DNA from: JAXMCI01 sp046349435
GTDB lineage: Bacteria > Pseudomonadota > Alphaproteobacteria > Dongiales > Dongiaceae
Reading direction: 5' to 3'
DNA length: 64,000 nucleotides
Assembly (NCBI GenBank): GCA_046349435.1
Contig: JAXMCI010000001.1
Coordinates: 248,001-312,000 of the forward strand
Under the pieces are notes generated by a model. The model worked only from the letters and a program-made list of their open reading frames with translations. It did not search any database and was not told where the DNA came from. Shown here in pieces: positions 36,388-45,365 of the stretch; the first letter of the stretch is position 1, and every line of letters begins with the position of its first letter. The translations under genes were made by a program, and so were the position numbers.

Positions 36388-37938
36388 ATGGACGCAGCGA
36401 GCGAGCCGGCGACGGGGAGCGGGGCGAAGGCCGAGCCCGCCCCGCCCTGCACCCTAGTGATTCTCGGGGCCTCGGGCGACCTCACCAAGCGCCTGCTGGT
36501 GCCGGCGCTCTACAACCTGGTCACCGAGGGGCTGCTCGACGACCGCTTCCAGATCCTCGGTGTCGACCTGGTCGAGCGCAACGACGAGAGCTTCCGCCAG
36601 ACGCTGGCCGAGAGCACGCGGGCGCTGCGCTCCGACAAGCCGGGCCAGGCGGACGCGCTCGACCCCGCCGCCTGGAGCTGGCTGGAGCAGCGCCTGCACT
36701 ACATCAGCGGCGACTTCGAGTCGCCCGGCACCTATGACGGCATCGCCTCCAGGCTCGAGCATCTCGCCGCCGCCCAGGGCACCGGCAACGTCATCTTCTA
36801 CCTCGCCACCGCGCCCCGCTTCTTCGCCCCGATCATCGAGCGGCTGGCCGGCCACGGCCTCACCCGGCAGACCGACAAGGGCTGGCGGCGGGTGGTCATC
36901 GAGAAGCCGTTCGGCACCGATCTCGCCTCGGCCCGCGCGCTCAACCAGCGCATCCTGGCGGTGCTGAGCGAGCCGCAGATCTACCGGATGGACCACTATC
37001 TCGGGAAGGAGACGGTCCAGAACATCCTGGTGCTGCGCTTCGCCAACGGCATCTTCGAGCCGCTGTGGAACCGGCTGCACATCGACCACGTCCAGATCAC
37101 CGCCGCCGAGACGGTGAACGTCGAGCGCCGCGGCCGCTACTACGACGCCACCGGCGCGCTGCGCGACATGGTGCCCAACCACCTGTTCCAGCTGCTGGCG
37201 ATGACCGCCATGGAGGCGCCGAGCTCGTTCGACGCCGACGCGGTGCGCTCCGAGAAGGCGAAGGTGATCAGCACGGTGCATGCCTTCGGCGCCGAGGACG
37301 CGGTGCGCAACGTGGTGCGCGGCCAGTATGCGGCCGGCACCGTCGACGGCCATCCGGTCGTGGGATATCGCGAGGCGCCCGACGTCGCCCCGGACTCGCG
37401 CACCGAGACCTACGTCGCCATGAGGCTGATGATCGACAACTGGCGCTGGGCCGGCGTGCCCTTCTACCTGCGCACCGGCAAGGCGCTGGCGACCCGGCGC
37501 ACCGAGATCGCCATCCGCTTCAAGCAGGCGCCCTACGCCCTGTTCCGCGACACGCCGGTCGAGCGGCTGACCCCCAACTTCCTGGTGCTGCGGATCCAGC
37601 CCAACGAGGGCATCAAGCTGCGCTTCGGCGCCAAGGTGCCCGGGCCGGTGGTGCGGATGGGCGACGTCAGCATGGATTTCCGCTACGCCGACTACTTCAG
37701 CGCGGCGCCGCGCACCGGCTACGAGACGCTGATCTACGACTGCATGATCGGCGATGCCACGCTGTTCCAGCGCGCCGACAACGTCGAGGCGGGCTGGCGG
37801 GTGGTGCAGCCGGTCGTCGATGCCTGGGCGGCCGGCCATGGCGGCGCGCCGGCCCCCTACCCCGCCGGCAGCGAGGGCCCGCGCGAGGCCGACGACCTGC
37901 TCGGGCGCGACCATCGCAGCTGGCTGAAGCTGAGCTGA
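36388..37938 (+). CDS. zwf: Glucose-6-phosphate dehydrogenase
   Basis: A 516-residue enzyme oxidising glucose-6-phosphate to 6-phosphogluconolactone with NADP or NAD. The dinucleotide loop ILGASGDLTKRLLVPALYNL is at about residue 28, the active-site signature YRMDHYLGKETVQN near residue 200, then LPNHLFQLLAMTAME-type region (MVPNHLFQLL) and VPFYLRTGK. Start could be the GTG at 36379 or the ATG at 36388; I use the ATG. It is in an operon with pgl three bases downstream. Confidence 0.95.
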   Translation: MDAASEPATGSGAKAEPAPPCTLVILGASGDLTKRLLVPALYNLVTEGLLDDRFQILGVDLVERNDESFRQTLAESTRALRSDKPGQADALDPAAWSWLEQRLHYISGDFESPGTYDGIASRLEHLAAAQGTGNVIFYLATAPRFFAPIIERLAGHGLTRQTDKGWRRVVIEKPFGTDLASARALNQRILAVLSEPQIYRMDHYLGKETVQNILVLRFANGIFEPLWNRLHIDHVQITAAETVNVERRGRYYDATGALRDMVPNHLFQLLAMTAMEAPSSFDADAVRSEKAKVISTVHAFGAEDAVRNVVRGQYAAGTVDGHPVVGYREAPDVAPDSRTETYVAMRLMIDNWRWAGVPFYLRTGKALATRRTEIAIRFKQAPYALFRDTPVERLTPNFLVLRIQPNEGIKLRFGAKVPGPVVRMGDVSMDFRYADYFSAAPRTGYETLIYDCMIGDATLFQRADNVEAGWRVVQPVVDAWAAGHGGAPAPYPAGSEGPREADDLLGRDHRSWLKLS

Positions 37939-37941
37939 CCC

Positions 37942-38664
37942 ATGGTCGCCAGCAGCCACACCCAGACCGCCGCCGATCCCGAGGCCCTGGCCGAAGCCGC
38001 CGCCCGCTGGGTCGCCGAGCGGGCGCTCGCCGCCGGCCCGCGCTTCGCGCTGGTGCTGTCCGGCGGCTCGACGCCGAAGCGCCTCTACCAGCTTCTCGCC
38101 GCCCCGCCCTGGCGCGACCGGCTGCCCTGGCCGCGCATCCACCTGTTCTGGGGCGACGAGCGCTTCGTCCCGCCGGACCATCCCGACAGCAACTTCGGCA
38201 TGGCGCGCCGGGCGCTGCTCGACCAGGTGCCGCTGCCGCCGGGCAACCTGCATCCGATGCGCACCGACGGCACGCCGGCGCTGGCCGCCGCGGCCTATGA
38301 GCAGGAGCTCAAGGCCTTCTACGGCGCGGCGGCGCTCGACCCCGCGCGCCCGCTGTTCGACGTCACGCTGCTCGGGCTCGGCCCGGACGGCCACACCGCC
38401 TCGCTCTTCCCCGGCAACCCGGCGCTCGAGGAGCGGCGCGCCTGGTGCGTCGCGGTGGTCGGCGCCCGGCCGGAGCCGCGCCTGACCCTGACGCTGCCGG
38501 CGCTCGAGAGCAGCCGCGCCGTCGCCTTCCTGGTCGAGGGCGCGGGCAAGCGCGACATCCTCGGCCGCATCCGCGGCGGCGAGGACCTGCCGGCCCAGCG
38601 CGTGCGTCCGGCGGGGGAACTGTGGTGGCTGATCGACAAGGCAGCGGAGCCGGTGCTGGGATGA
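37942..38664 (+). CDS. pgl: 6-phosphogluconolactonase
   Basis: A 240-residue DevB-type lactonase hydrolysing 6-phosphogluconolactone. Family blocks: FALVLSGGSTPKRLYQLLA, WPRIHLFWGDERFVPPDHPDSN, and DVTLLGLGPDGHTASLFPGN with the active-site His. It follows zwf by three bases and its TGA overlaps the rpiA ATG (ATGA). The C-terminal end LWWLIDKAAEPVL is typical. Confidence 0.95.
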   Translation: MVASSHTQTAADPEALAEAAARWVAERALAAGPRFALVLSGGSTPKRLYQLLAAPPWRDRLPWPRIHLFWGDERFVPPDHPDSNFGMARRALLDQVPLPPGNLHPMRTDGTPALAAAAYEQELKAFYGAAALDPARPLFDVTLLGLGPDGHTASLFPGNPALEERRAWCVAVVGARPEPRLTLTLPALESSRAVAFLVEGAGKRDILGRIRGGEDLPAQRVRPAGELWWLIDKAAEPVLG

Positions 38665-39359
38665 CGGGCGAGAACGAGCGCGACGCATTGAAGCGGGCCG
38701 CCGCCGAGGCGGCGGTGGCGATGATCGAGGACGGCATGGTGGTCGGGATCGGCAGCGGCACCACCGCCGCCCAGGCCATCACCGTCCTCGGCGAGAAGGT
38801 GGCGGCGGGCCTCCGGGTCACCGGCATCCCGACCTCGGAAAAGTCGGCCGCCCAGGCGCGCGGGCTCGGCATCCCGCTCGCCGACTTCGCCGCGCACCAG
38901 CAGATCGACCTCGCCTTCGACGGCGCCGACGAGGTCGAGCCCGGGCCGCTCAACCTGATCAAGGGGCTGGGCGGGGCACTGCTGCGCGAGAAGATCGTCG
39001 CCAGCGCCAGCCGCCGGCTGGTCATCATGGTCGATGGCGGCAAGCTGGTGCCGCGGCTGGGCAGCCACGCCCCGGTGCCGGTCGAGGTCGTGCCGTTCGG
39101 CTGGCAGGTGACGGCACGCCGGCTCGGCGCGCTCGGCGCCGAGGTGACGCCGCGGCGCGACGCGGCGGGCGGGCTGGCGCCGACCGACGGCGGCAACATC
39201 ACGCTCGACTGCCGCTTCTCCCCGATCGCCGATCCGGCCGCGCTGGCCTGCCGCCTGCGCGAGATCGTCGGCGTCATCGAGAGCGGCCTCTTCATCGGGC
39301 TGACCAGCGAGGTCATTGTCGCCGAGCCGGGCGGGATCCGCCGCCTGCGCCCGGCGTGA
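38661..39359 (+). CDS. rpiA: Ribose-5-phosphate isomerase A
   Basis: A 232-residue RpiA converting ribose-5-phosphate and ribulose-5-phosphate. All motifs are present: VGIGSGTTAAQAI, IPTSEKSAAQARG, LAFDGADEVEP (catalytic Asp pair), LIKGLGGALLREKIVA, VPVEVVPFGWQ and TDGGNITLDCRF. Translationally coupled on both sides (ATGA with pgl, GTGA with gntK). Confidence 0.95.
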   Translation: MTGENERDALKRAAAEAAVAMIEDGMVVGIGSGTTAAQAITVLGEKVAAGLRVTGIPTSEKSAAQARGLGIPLADFAAHQQIDLAFDGADEVEPGPLNLIKGLGGALLREKIVASASRRLVIMVDGGKLVPRLGSHAPVPVEVVPFGWQVTARRLGALGAEVTPRRDAAGGLAPTDGGNITLDCRFSPIADPAALACRLREIVGVIESGLFIGLTSEVIVAEPGGIRRLRPA

Positions 39360-39874
39360 CCGCCCCGCCGGCCCCGCGCGTCCTCGTGGTGATGGGCGTG
39401 TCGGGATCGGGCAAGACGACGATCGCCTCGCAGCTCGCCGGCCGGCTCGGCTGGGTGTTCGCCGAGGGCGACGCGTTCCATCCCGCCGCCAATGTCGCCA
39501 AGATGAGCCGCGGCGAGCCGCTCAGCGACGCCGACCGGCTGCCCTGGCTGGCCGCCATCGCCGCCTGGATCGACGGCCAGCGCGCCATGCGGGCGGGCGG
39601 CATCGTCAGCTGCTCCGCCCTGAAGCGGCGCTACCGCGACCTGCTGCTCGGCGGCCGGCCGGACGTCCGGCTGGTCTACCTGCAGGGCGGTCCCGGCCTG
39701 ATCGGCGCGCGGATGCGGCTCCGCCAGGGCCATTTCATGCCGCCCAGCCTGCTCCCCAGCCAGCTCGCCACGCTGGAGGAGCCCGGTCCCGAGGAGCACC
39801 CGATCAGCGTGGCGATCGACCGCCCGCCGGGCACGATCGTCGACGAGATCCTCGCCAGGCTGTCCACAGGCTGA
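39356..39874 (+). CDS. gntK: Gluconokinase
   Basis: A 172-residue P-loop kinase phosphorylating gluconate to 6-phosphogluconate. Walker A VMGVSGSGKTTIA lies at the N-terminus, then FAEGDAFHPAANVAKMSRG, LPWLAAIAAWIDGQ, and VSCSALKRRYRDLL, as in GntK. It starts with GTG overlapping the rpiA stop. It ends the glucose/gluconate-to-pentose-phosphate operon; no gnd (6-phosphogluconate dehydrogenase) or edd/eda gene is present in this window. Confidence 0.93.
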   Translation: MTAPPAPRVLVVMGVSGSGKTTIASQLAGRLGWVFAEGDAFHPAANVAKMSRGEPLSDADRLPWLAAIAAWIDGQRAMRAGGIVSCSALKRRYRDLLLGGRPDVRLVYLQGGPGLIGARMRLRQGHFMPPSLLPSQLATLEEPGPEEHPISVAIDRPPGTIVDEILARLSTG

Positions 39875-39937
39875 GCCGCCGCGAGACGCCGCCGGCCCGC
39901 TCAGGGGCCGACGCGAGGGGCCGCCGGCCCGAGAAGC

Positions 39938-40168
39938 TCAGCGGATCCGGCGCCAGGCCGGGCGGTGGGCGCGGGCGCGGCGGGCCTCGGCCGCCCGGAT
40001 CGCCGCGGCCGGGGTGGGAAAGCGCCGCCCGTCGAGCGGCGATTGCGGATCAATGGCGATGAACCGGTAGCCGACGGTCTCAGGCTCGAGCAGCCCGACG
40101 GCCTCGTCCTCCACCTCGATGATGGTGGCGGCGGCCCGCTCGGCGGCTCCTCCCTTCCAGGTGCTCAT
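39938..40168 (-). CDS. Small hypothetical protein
   Basis: A 76-residue protein I do not recognise. It reads as one compact domain with a beta-like stretch (ATIIEVEDEAVGLLEPETVGYRF is its core, residues about 14-36), FRFxAID-type strand, PQSPLDGRRFPTPAAAIRAAE, and a basic Arg-rich end. The start at 40168 is chosen as the nearest ATG where the sequence becomes protein-like. It is convergent with gntK. Confidence 0.45.
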   Translation of the reverse strand: MSTWKGGAAERAAATIIEVEDEAVGLLEPETVGYRFIAIDPQSPLDGRRFPTPAAAIRAAEARRARAHRPAWRRIR

Positions 40169-40266
40169 TGCAGCGACCTTGATGCTTTGCACGGGGACCG
40201 GCGCGGGTCGTCTCCCGCCGGTGTCCGCCTGCAAGAACATCGGTCGCGAGGGTTGGTTGCCGCCGC

Positions 40267-40848
40267 TCAGGCGCTGCGCTCGATCAGCGCGCCGCGCGAG
40301 ATCCACAGCTCGTCGCGCTCCCGCAGCAGCGGCTTGTGCTTGAGGCCGCCGGGATTGTAGGCCCAGATCAGGCCCCACAGCAGCATGCTGTCGCCGGCCT
40401 GGTGGAGCTGCGCCGTGAAGCCGTGCGGCGCCTCGCGCTCGACCACGTCGAAGCCGAAGCGACGTGCGGCGCGAACCAGCTGCTGCCGGCCGATGCGGGT
40501 GCCGAACACGATCTCGGCGCGCAGGCCCCTGATGTCGTCGTAGTCGTGCACCGACGCCAGATGGCGGCCGAGCGTCTGCAGCGAGGACCGGATGCGCCGC
40601 CGCATCGCCGCGGCCCAGGCGGGATCCGGGCCGCGCTGCGGGATCTGCGGCAGGCGCTCGTTCCACCAGTGCAGGTCGAGCACCGGGTCGTCGGTGCCGA
40701 GCTCCGTGCCGTCGGACAGGATGACCGCGCGTCCGGCGCGCGCGCGGGCGATGCGGATGATGCAGCCGGGATCGTCGGTGAACTCGTGGATCCCGTAATA
40801 TTGGCTCAGCAGGGCATCAAAGCTTCGGACGAGCTGGCGCACGGTCAT
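40267..40848 (-). CDS. YkoP-like domain protein of unknown function
   Basis: A 193-residue soluble protein. Its C-terminal part (HGFTAQLHQ, LLWGLIWAYNPGGLKHKP, ELWISRGALIER) resembles the B. subtilis YkoP family, and the middle (VLDLHWWNERLPQI) matches the LHLHN region there. YkoP-like domains often follow polysaccharide-deacetylase or glycosyltransferase modules, but none lies next to this one. GGGGTGG precedes the ATG at 40848. The role is unknown. The interval 40849-41111 behind it has no gene that I can see. Confidence 0.6.
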   Translation of the reverse strand: MTVRQLVRSFDALLSQYYGIHEFTDDPGCIIRIARARAGRAVILSDGTELGTDDPVLDLHWWNERLPQIPQRGPDPAWAAAMRRRIRSSLQTLGRHLASVHDYDDIRGLRAEIVFGTRIGRQQLVRAARRFGFDVVEREAPHGFTAQLHQAGDSMLLWGLIWAYNPGGLKHKPLLRERDELWISRGALIERSA

Positions 40849-41111
40849 CAAGCCACCCCACCCACGACGACATGCAGGCTCTGCCGACATCTTCGCCCAA
40901 CGCCGCCGCCTAGCAAGAGGAAACAGCGCGGCCGCCCGCGGCTGCCGGGGCGAGCGATCATCGGGGTCGTGGGGCGGGACCTGCCGGGGCGTCGCAGACG
41001 AGGGCGGCGACGCCGGTGCCGTGCCGGTGGCCGTCAGACTGCGGCAATGCGACGGCCGCGACCCCCGGCAGCCCCGGCCAGGCCGCGAAGCCGGCCGCAG
41101 CCGGCCCGGGA

Positions 41112-44100
41112 TCAGCGGCGGCGCGCGGCCGCCGCCCGCCCGATCAGCAGGCCGGCGGCGAGCGCGCCGCCGAGCAGCAGCGTCGCCTCCGCCGCCGTGG
41201 TGCGGCGCTGCCGGAGCGGCGGCGCAGCCTCCGGCCCGGCCATCGCCCCGGCGATCGCCTCGGCGAGATGCAGGGTGCGCCGGCCCGTCTCCTGCTCGAT
41301 CTGCTCGCGGCAGCTGAAGCCGTCGGCCAGGATCAGCACATCTCCCGGCGCGCGCCGGATCCGCGGCAGCAGGACCCGTTCCGCCGCCTGCAGCGACACG
41401 TCCACCTTGTCCGCCTCGAAGCCGAAGGAGCCGGCCATGCCGCAGCAGCCCGACGGCAGGATCTCGGCGTCGAGGCCGAGCCGCTGCATCACCCGGCGCT
41501 CCGCCTCGTCCTTGATCACGGCGTGGTGGTGGCAGTGGATCTGCACCAGCGCCTTGCGATCGAGCCGCGGCAGCGCGAGGTCGGCGCAATGCCGGTCGAG
41601 GAACTCGCTGAAGAGCAGCGTCTGGCCGGCGAGCCTGAGGGCCGTGTCGTCCTCCGGGAGCAGGTTCGGCAGCTCGTCGCGGAAGGCGCTGACGCAGGCC
41701 GGCTCCAGACCGACCACGGGCAGGCCCGCCGCCACCGCCGGGCGCAGGCCGTCGAGCAGCTGGCGCAGCTGGGACTTGGCGGTGTCGAGCATGCCCCAGT
41801 CATAGAGCGGCCGGCCGCAGCAGAGCGGCCGCGCCGGGATCTCGACTCGCCAGCCGGCAGCCTCCAGCACGCGCGTGGCGGCGATCGCCGTCGCGGGCCG
41901 GAAATAGTTGGTGAAGGTGTCGGGAAAGAGCAGCACGCGCCGGTCGCCCTCGATCCGCGGCGGCTCGCGGCGCGCGAACCAGGCCCGGAAGCTCTCCGCC
42001 GCGAAGGGCGGCATCCGGCGGCGCTGCGCGATGCCGCCGACCAGTTTCGCCGCCGCCGCCGGGGCCGGACTCTGGGTGACGAGCCGCGCCAGCGTCGGGA
42101 ACTGGTCGGCGAGCCGCGCCCACCACTGGATCAGCCCCATCGAATAGGCGGCCCGCGGCCTGATGCGGCCGGCATAGAAGTGCGAGCGGAATTCCGCCTT
42201 GTAGGTCGCCATGTCGACATTGACCGGGCAATCGCTCTTGCAGCCCTTGCAGGCCAGGCACAGCGACAGCGCCTCCTCGACCGCCGGGTTGCGCCAGCTG
42301 CGGCGGATGGCGCCGCCATGCATCATCTCGAAGAGCAGGTGGCCGCGGCCGCGCGTGCTGTGCATCTCCTCGCGGGTCGCCATGTAGCTCGGGCACATCA
42401 CCCCGTCGTCGCTGTGGATGCGGCGGCACTCGCCGACGCCGACGCAGCGCATCGCGGCGTGGGCAAAGTTGCCGTGATCGTCGGGGAAGGCGAAGTGGGT
42501 CTTCGGATGCGGCGGCCGATAGTCCGGGCCGAGCCGCAGGTTCGAGGTGATCGGGTAGGGATCGGTCACCTTGCCGGGATTCATCTTCCAGTCGGGATCC
42601 CAGATCCGCTTGAATTCCTCGAAGGCGCGCAGCAGCTCCGGCCCGTACATCTTGCCGAGCAGCTCCGCCTTGGACTGGCCGTCGCCATGCTCGCCCGAGA
42701 GCGACCCGCCATGGCGCACGACGAGGTCGGCGGCCTCGCCGAGGAAGCGGCGCCATTTCCGCACGCCCTCCCGGGTGCGCAGCCCGAAGTTGATCCGGCA
42801 GTGGATGCAGCCGTCGCCGAAATGGCCGTAGAGGGCAGAATCGTACCCGTAGCGGCGGAACAGCGCCTTGAGGTCGCGCAGGTAGGATCCGACCTCGGCC
42901 GGCGCCACCGCGGAATCCTCCCAACCCTCCCAGGTCTCCGGATGATGCGGCACGAAGGCCGTGCCGCCGAGCCCGGCCTGGCGCACCCGCCAGATCCGCC
43001 GCTGCGACTGGCGGTCCGTGTAGATCGTCGCGGCGCGGATGGCCGGCGCGCCGGCCATGGCATGACGCAGCCGGTCGGCCCTCGCCGCCGCCTCGTCCTC
43101 GCTGTCGCCGCCGAATTCGGCGATCAGCCAGCCGCGGCCGTCCGGCATCAGCTTCAGGTCGTCGGCCCGCAGGTGCTTGATCTTCATGAAGTCGATCAGC
43201 TCCTGGTCGATTCCCTCCAGGCCGATCGGGTGATGCTCGAGCACGGCCGGCACGGCGTCGCCGGCGGTGAAGATGTCGTCGAACCCGATCACCGTCAGCG
43301 CGCGGAAGGGCGGGCTCGGCACCAGCCGCAGCGTCGCCGCGAGCACCGCCACGCAGGTGCCCTCGCTGCCGACCAGCGCGCGGGCCACGTTGAAGCGGTT
43401 CTCCGGCAGCAGGTTGTCGAGGTTGTAGCCGGAGACGCGCCGCGGGATCTTCGGATAGCGAGCGCGGACCAGGTCGCCGTAGGCGTTGCGCAGCGCATCG
43501 AGCCGGCGGTAGATGTCGGCACGCCGGCCGCCACCGGCGAGGATCGCGGCCAGCTCGGCATCGCTGGTCGGCCCGACCTCGAGCCGCAGCCCGTCATAGG
43601 TCAGCACCTCCAGGGCCTCGACATTGTCGGCAGTGCGCCCGGCCATCACCGAATGCACGCCGCAAGAGTTGTTTCCGATCATGCCGCCCAGCGAATTGTG
43701 GTCGTGGGTCGACGGATCGGGGCCGAAGGTCAGGTGATGCCGCTCGGCGGCGTTGCGCAGCTCGTCGAGGATGATGCCGGGCTGGACGCGGGCGCGGCGC
43801 GCGGCAGGATCGAGCGCCAGCAAGCGGTTGACGTGCTTTGAGTAATCCACCACCACGGCGACGTTGCAGCACTGGCCGGCGAGGCTGGTGCCGCCGCCGC
43901 GCGACAGAAACGGGGCCCCGTGCGCCCGACAGAGCCGCATCGTCTCGACCACATCCTCGACGGTGCGCGGCACCACGACGCCGATCGGCACCTGGCGATA
44001 GTTGGAGGAGTCGGTGGCATAGAGGGCGCGGCTGGCATCGTCGAACCGCACCTCGCCTTCGACGGCCCGCCGCAGCGCGGCCTCCAGGTTGCGTGCCGCG

Positions 44101-44210
44101 CCCGGCGGGAACCCGTGGACAGGAGCGATCTCGGTGCGGGTGCGTTCCGCCGTCTCGTGCGGCCGGGGCCGCCGTGAGCGCTGGATCGCGGTCGACCTGT
44201 CGGGACTCAT
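41112..44210 (-). CDS. FAD-linked oxidase with 4Fe-4S and CCG domains (YdiJ/GlcD-GlcF-type D-2-hydroxyacid dehydrogenase), C-terminal membrane helix
   Basis: A 1,032-residue fusion. N-terminal FAD-binding domain: VVVPRTVEDVVETMRLCRAH, FLSRGGGTSLAGQ, and NSLGGMIGNNSCGVHS; the FAD-oxidase C-terminal domain has YGHFGDGCIHCRINFG and LSGEHGDGQSK. It is followed by a ferredoxin-type region CLACKGCKSDCPVN and cysteine-rich domains ending PSGCCGMAGSFGFEA. This is the architecture of YdiJ and D-lactate/D-2-hydroxyglutarate dehydrogenases. At the extreme C-terminus a helix of about 17 residues (EATLLLGGALAAGLLIG) looks like a membrane anchor, which is unusual for the family. The ATG at 44210 follows a cluster of poor codons. 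Substrate not determined. Confidence 0.85.
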   Translation of the reverse strand: MSPDRSTAIQRSRRPRPHETAERTRTEIAPVHGFPPGAARNLEAALRRAVEGEVRFDDASRALYATDSSNYRQVPIGVVVPRTVEDVVETMRLCRAHGAPFLSRGGGTSLAGQCCNVAVVVDYSKHVNRLLALDPAARRARVQPGIILDELRNAAERHHLTFGPDPSTHDHNSLGGMIGNNSCGVHSVMAGRTADNVEALEVLTYDGLRLEVGPTSDAELAAILAGGGRRADIYRRLDALRNAYGDLVRARYPKIPRRVSGYNLDNLLPENRFNVARALVGSEGTCVAVLAATLRLVPSPPFRALTVIGFDDIFTAGDAVPAVLEHHPIGLEGIDQELIDFMKIKHLRADDLKLMPDGRGWLIAEFGGDSEDEAAARADRLRHAMAGAPAIRAATIYTDRQSQRRIWRVRQAGLGGTAFVPHHPETWEGWEDSAVAPAEVGSYLRDLKALFRRYGYDSALYGHFGDGCIHCRINFGLRTREGVRKWRRFLGEAADLVVRHGGSLSGEHGDGQSKAELLGKMYGPELLRAFEEFKRIWDPDWKMNPGKVTDPYPITSNLRLGPDYRPPHPKTHFAFPDDHGNFAHAAMRCVGVGECRRIHSDDGVMCPSYMATREEMHSTRGRGHLLFEMMHGGAIRRSWRNPAVEEALSLCLACKGCKSDCPVNVDMATYKAEFRSHFYAGRIRPRAAYSMGLIQWWARLADQFPTLARLVTQSPAPAAAAKLVGGIAQRRRMPPFAAESFRAWFARREPPRIEGDRRVLLFPDTFTNYFRPATAIAATRVLEAAGWRVEIPARPLCCGRPLYDWGMLDTAKSQLRQLLDGLRPAVAAGLPVVGLEPACVSAFRDELPNLLPEDDTALRLAGQTLLFSEFLDRHCADLALPRLDRKALVQIHCHHHAVIKDEAERRVMQRLGLDAEILPSGCCGMAGSFGFEADKVDVSLQAAERVLLPRIRRAPGDVLILADGFSCREQIEQETGRRTLHLAEAIAGAMAGPEAAPPLRQRRTTAAEATLLLGGALAAGLLIGRAAAARRR

Positions 44211-44259
44211 GCGATGGGCCCTCCGCTTCGGCTTCTTGCTCTCGGCCGGCCCGCGCCCG

Positions 44260-45351
44260 TCAGGCGGCAAACCGCTCGGCATCCGCCCGCTTCAGCTCCA
44301 GCCCAAGCCCGGGGCGGGACAGGTCGGGGCGGATCGCGCCCTGCTGCGGAGCCGGTGCGCCGTCGAGCAGCAGGTGCTCGATGCGCACATGGTCGTGGAA
44401 CCACTCGCAGTGCCGGAGCCGCGGCACGGCGCAGGCCGCGTGCAAATGCAGCGCCGGCGCGCAGTGGCAGGAGAGCTCGATGCCGAAGGCATCGGCCAGC
44501 GCCCCTGCCGCGAGAAAGCCGGTGATGCCGAGGCAGCGCGTGGCATCGGCCTGCAGCACGTCGACGGCGCCCGCCTCCAGCATGCGGCGGAAGTAGAGCG
44601 TGTCGTAGCCGTACTCCCCGGCGGCGATCTCCATGCCCGCCGGCGCCCGGTCGCGCAGCAGCCGCAGCCCGGCAAGGTCGTCGCTCGAGACCGGCTCCTC
44701 GAACCAGGTCACGCCCAGCGCCGCGAGCTGCGCCGCGAAGCCGAGCGCCTGCTTGCGGCCGTAGGCGCCGTTGGCGTCGACGAAGAGCCCGGCGCCGCCG
44801 ATCGCCGAGCGCGCCGCCCGCACCCGCGCCAGGTCCCGCCCCGGCTCGCTGCCGATCTTCATCTTCACCCAGCGCAACCCAGCCTCCGCCCAGCCGCCGA
44901 GCTGCTCCTGCAGCCGGGCATCGTCGTAGCTGGTGAAGCCGCCGCTGCCATAGACCGGCACGGCGTCCCGGGCCGCGCCCAGCAGGCCAACGAGCGGCAG
45001 GCCGAGCAGCCGGCCCTTGAGATCCCAGAGCGCGCCGTCGACGGCCGCGATGGCAGTGGCCGCCACCCCGGCGCGGCCGACATTGCGCACCTGGCGGACC
45101 ATTGCCGCCCAGGCCGCGGGGATGGCGAAGGCATCGCCGCCGCGCAGCAGCGGCCCCAGCATGTCGCGGATCAGCGCGGCGGCAGAGGCAGCGGTGTAGC
45201 TGTAACCGATGCCGACCCTCCCGCCCGCGGCGACCTCGGCCAGCACCATGGTGGTGCTGCGCCAGGCCAAGGTGCCGTCGGCCTCCGGCGCGTCGGTCGG
45301 GACGGTGAAGGCACGCGCCCGGATGGCGTCGATCGGCGGGCCGGCCGCCAT
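44260..45351 (-). CDS. Enolase-superfamily (mandelate racemase/muconate lactonizing) enzyme
   Basis: A 363-residue cytoplasmic enzyme. The capping domain is N-terminal. The barrel shows the catalytic Lys in RWVKMKIGSEPG, metal ligands in LFVDANGAYG, TWFEEPVSSDD, and GEYGYDTLYF, then DVLQADATRCLGITGF and a His in CHCAPALHLHAAC. This resembles sugar-acid dehydratases of the MR subgroup. It lies 14 bases behind the pyruvate-oxidase-like gene and 49 ahead of the FAD/Fe-S dehydrogenase, all on the minus strand, which suggests a three-enzyme route for a hydroxy acid. Substrate not predicted. Confidence 0.87.
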   Translation of the reverse strand: MAAGPPIDAIRARAFTVPTDAPEADGTLAWRSTTMVLAEVAAGGRVGIGYSYTAASAAALIRDMLGPLLRGGDAFAIPAAWAAMVRQVRNVGRAGVAATAIAAVDGALWDLKGRLLGLPLVGLLGAARDAVPVYGSGGFTSYDDARLQEQLGGWAEAGLRWVKMKIGSEPGRDLARVRAARSAIGGAGLFVDANGAYGRKQALGFAAQLAALGVTWFEEPVSSDDLAGLRLLRDRAPAGMEIAAGEYGYDTLYFRRMLEAGAVDVLQADATRCLGITGFLAAGALADAFGIELSCHCAPALHLHAACAVPRLRHCEWFHDHVRIEHLLLDGAPAPQQGAIRPDLSRPGLGLELKRADAERFAA

Positions 45352-45365
45352 CGCAGCCTCCGATC

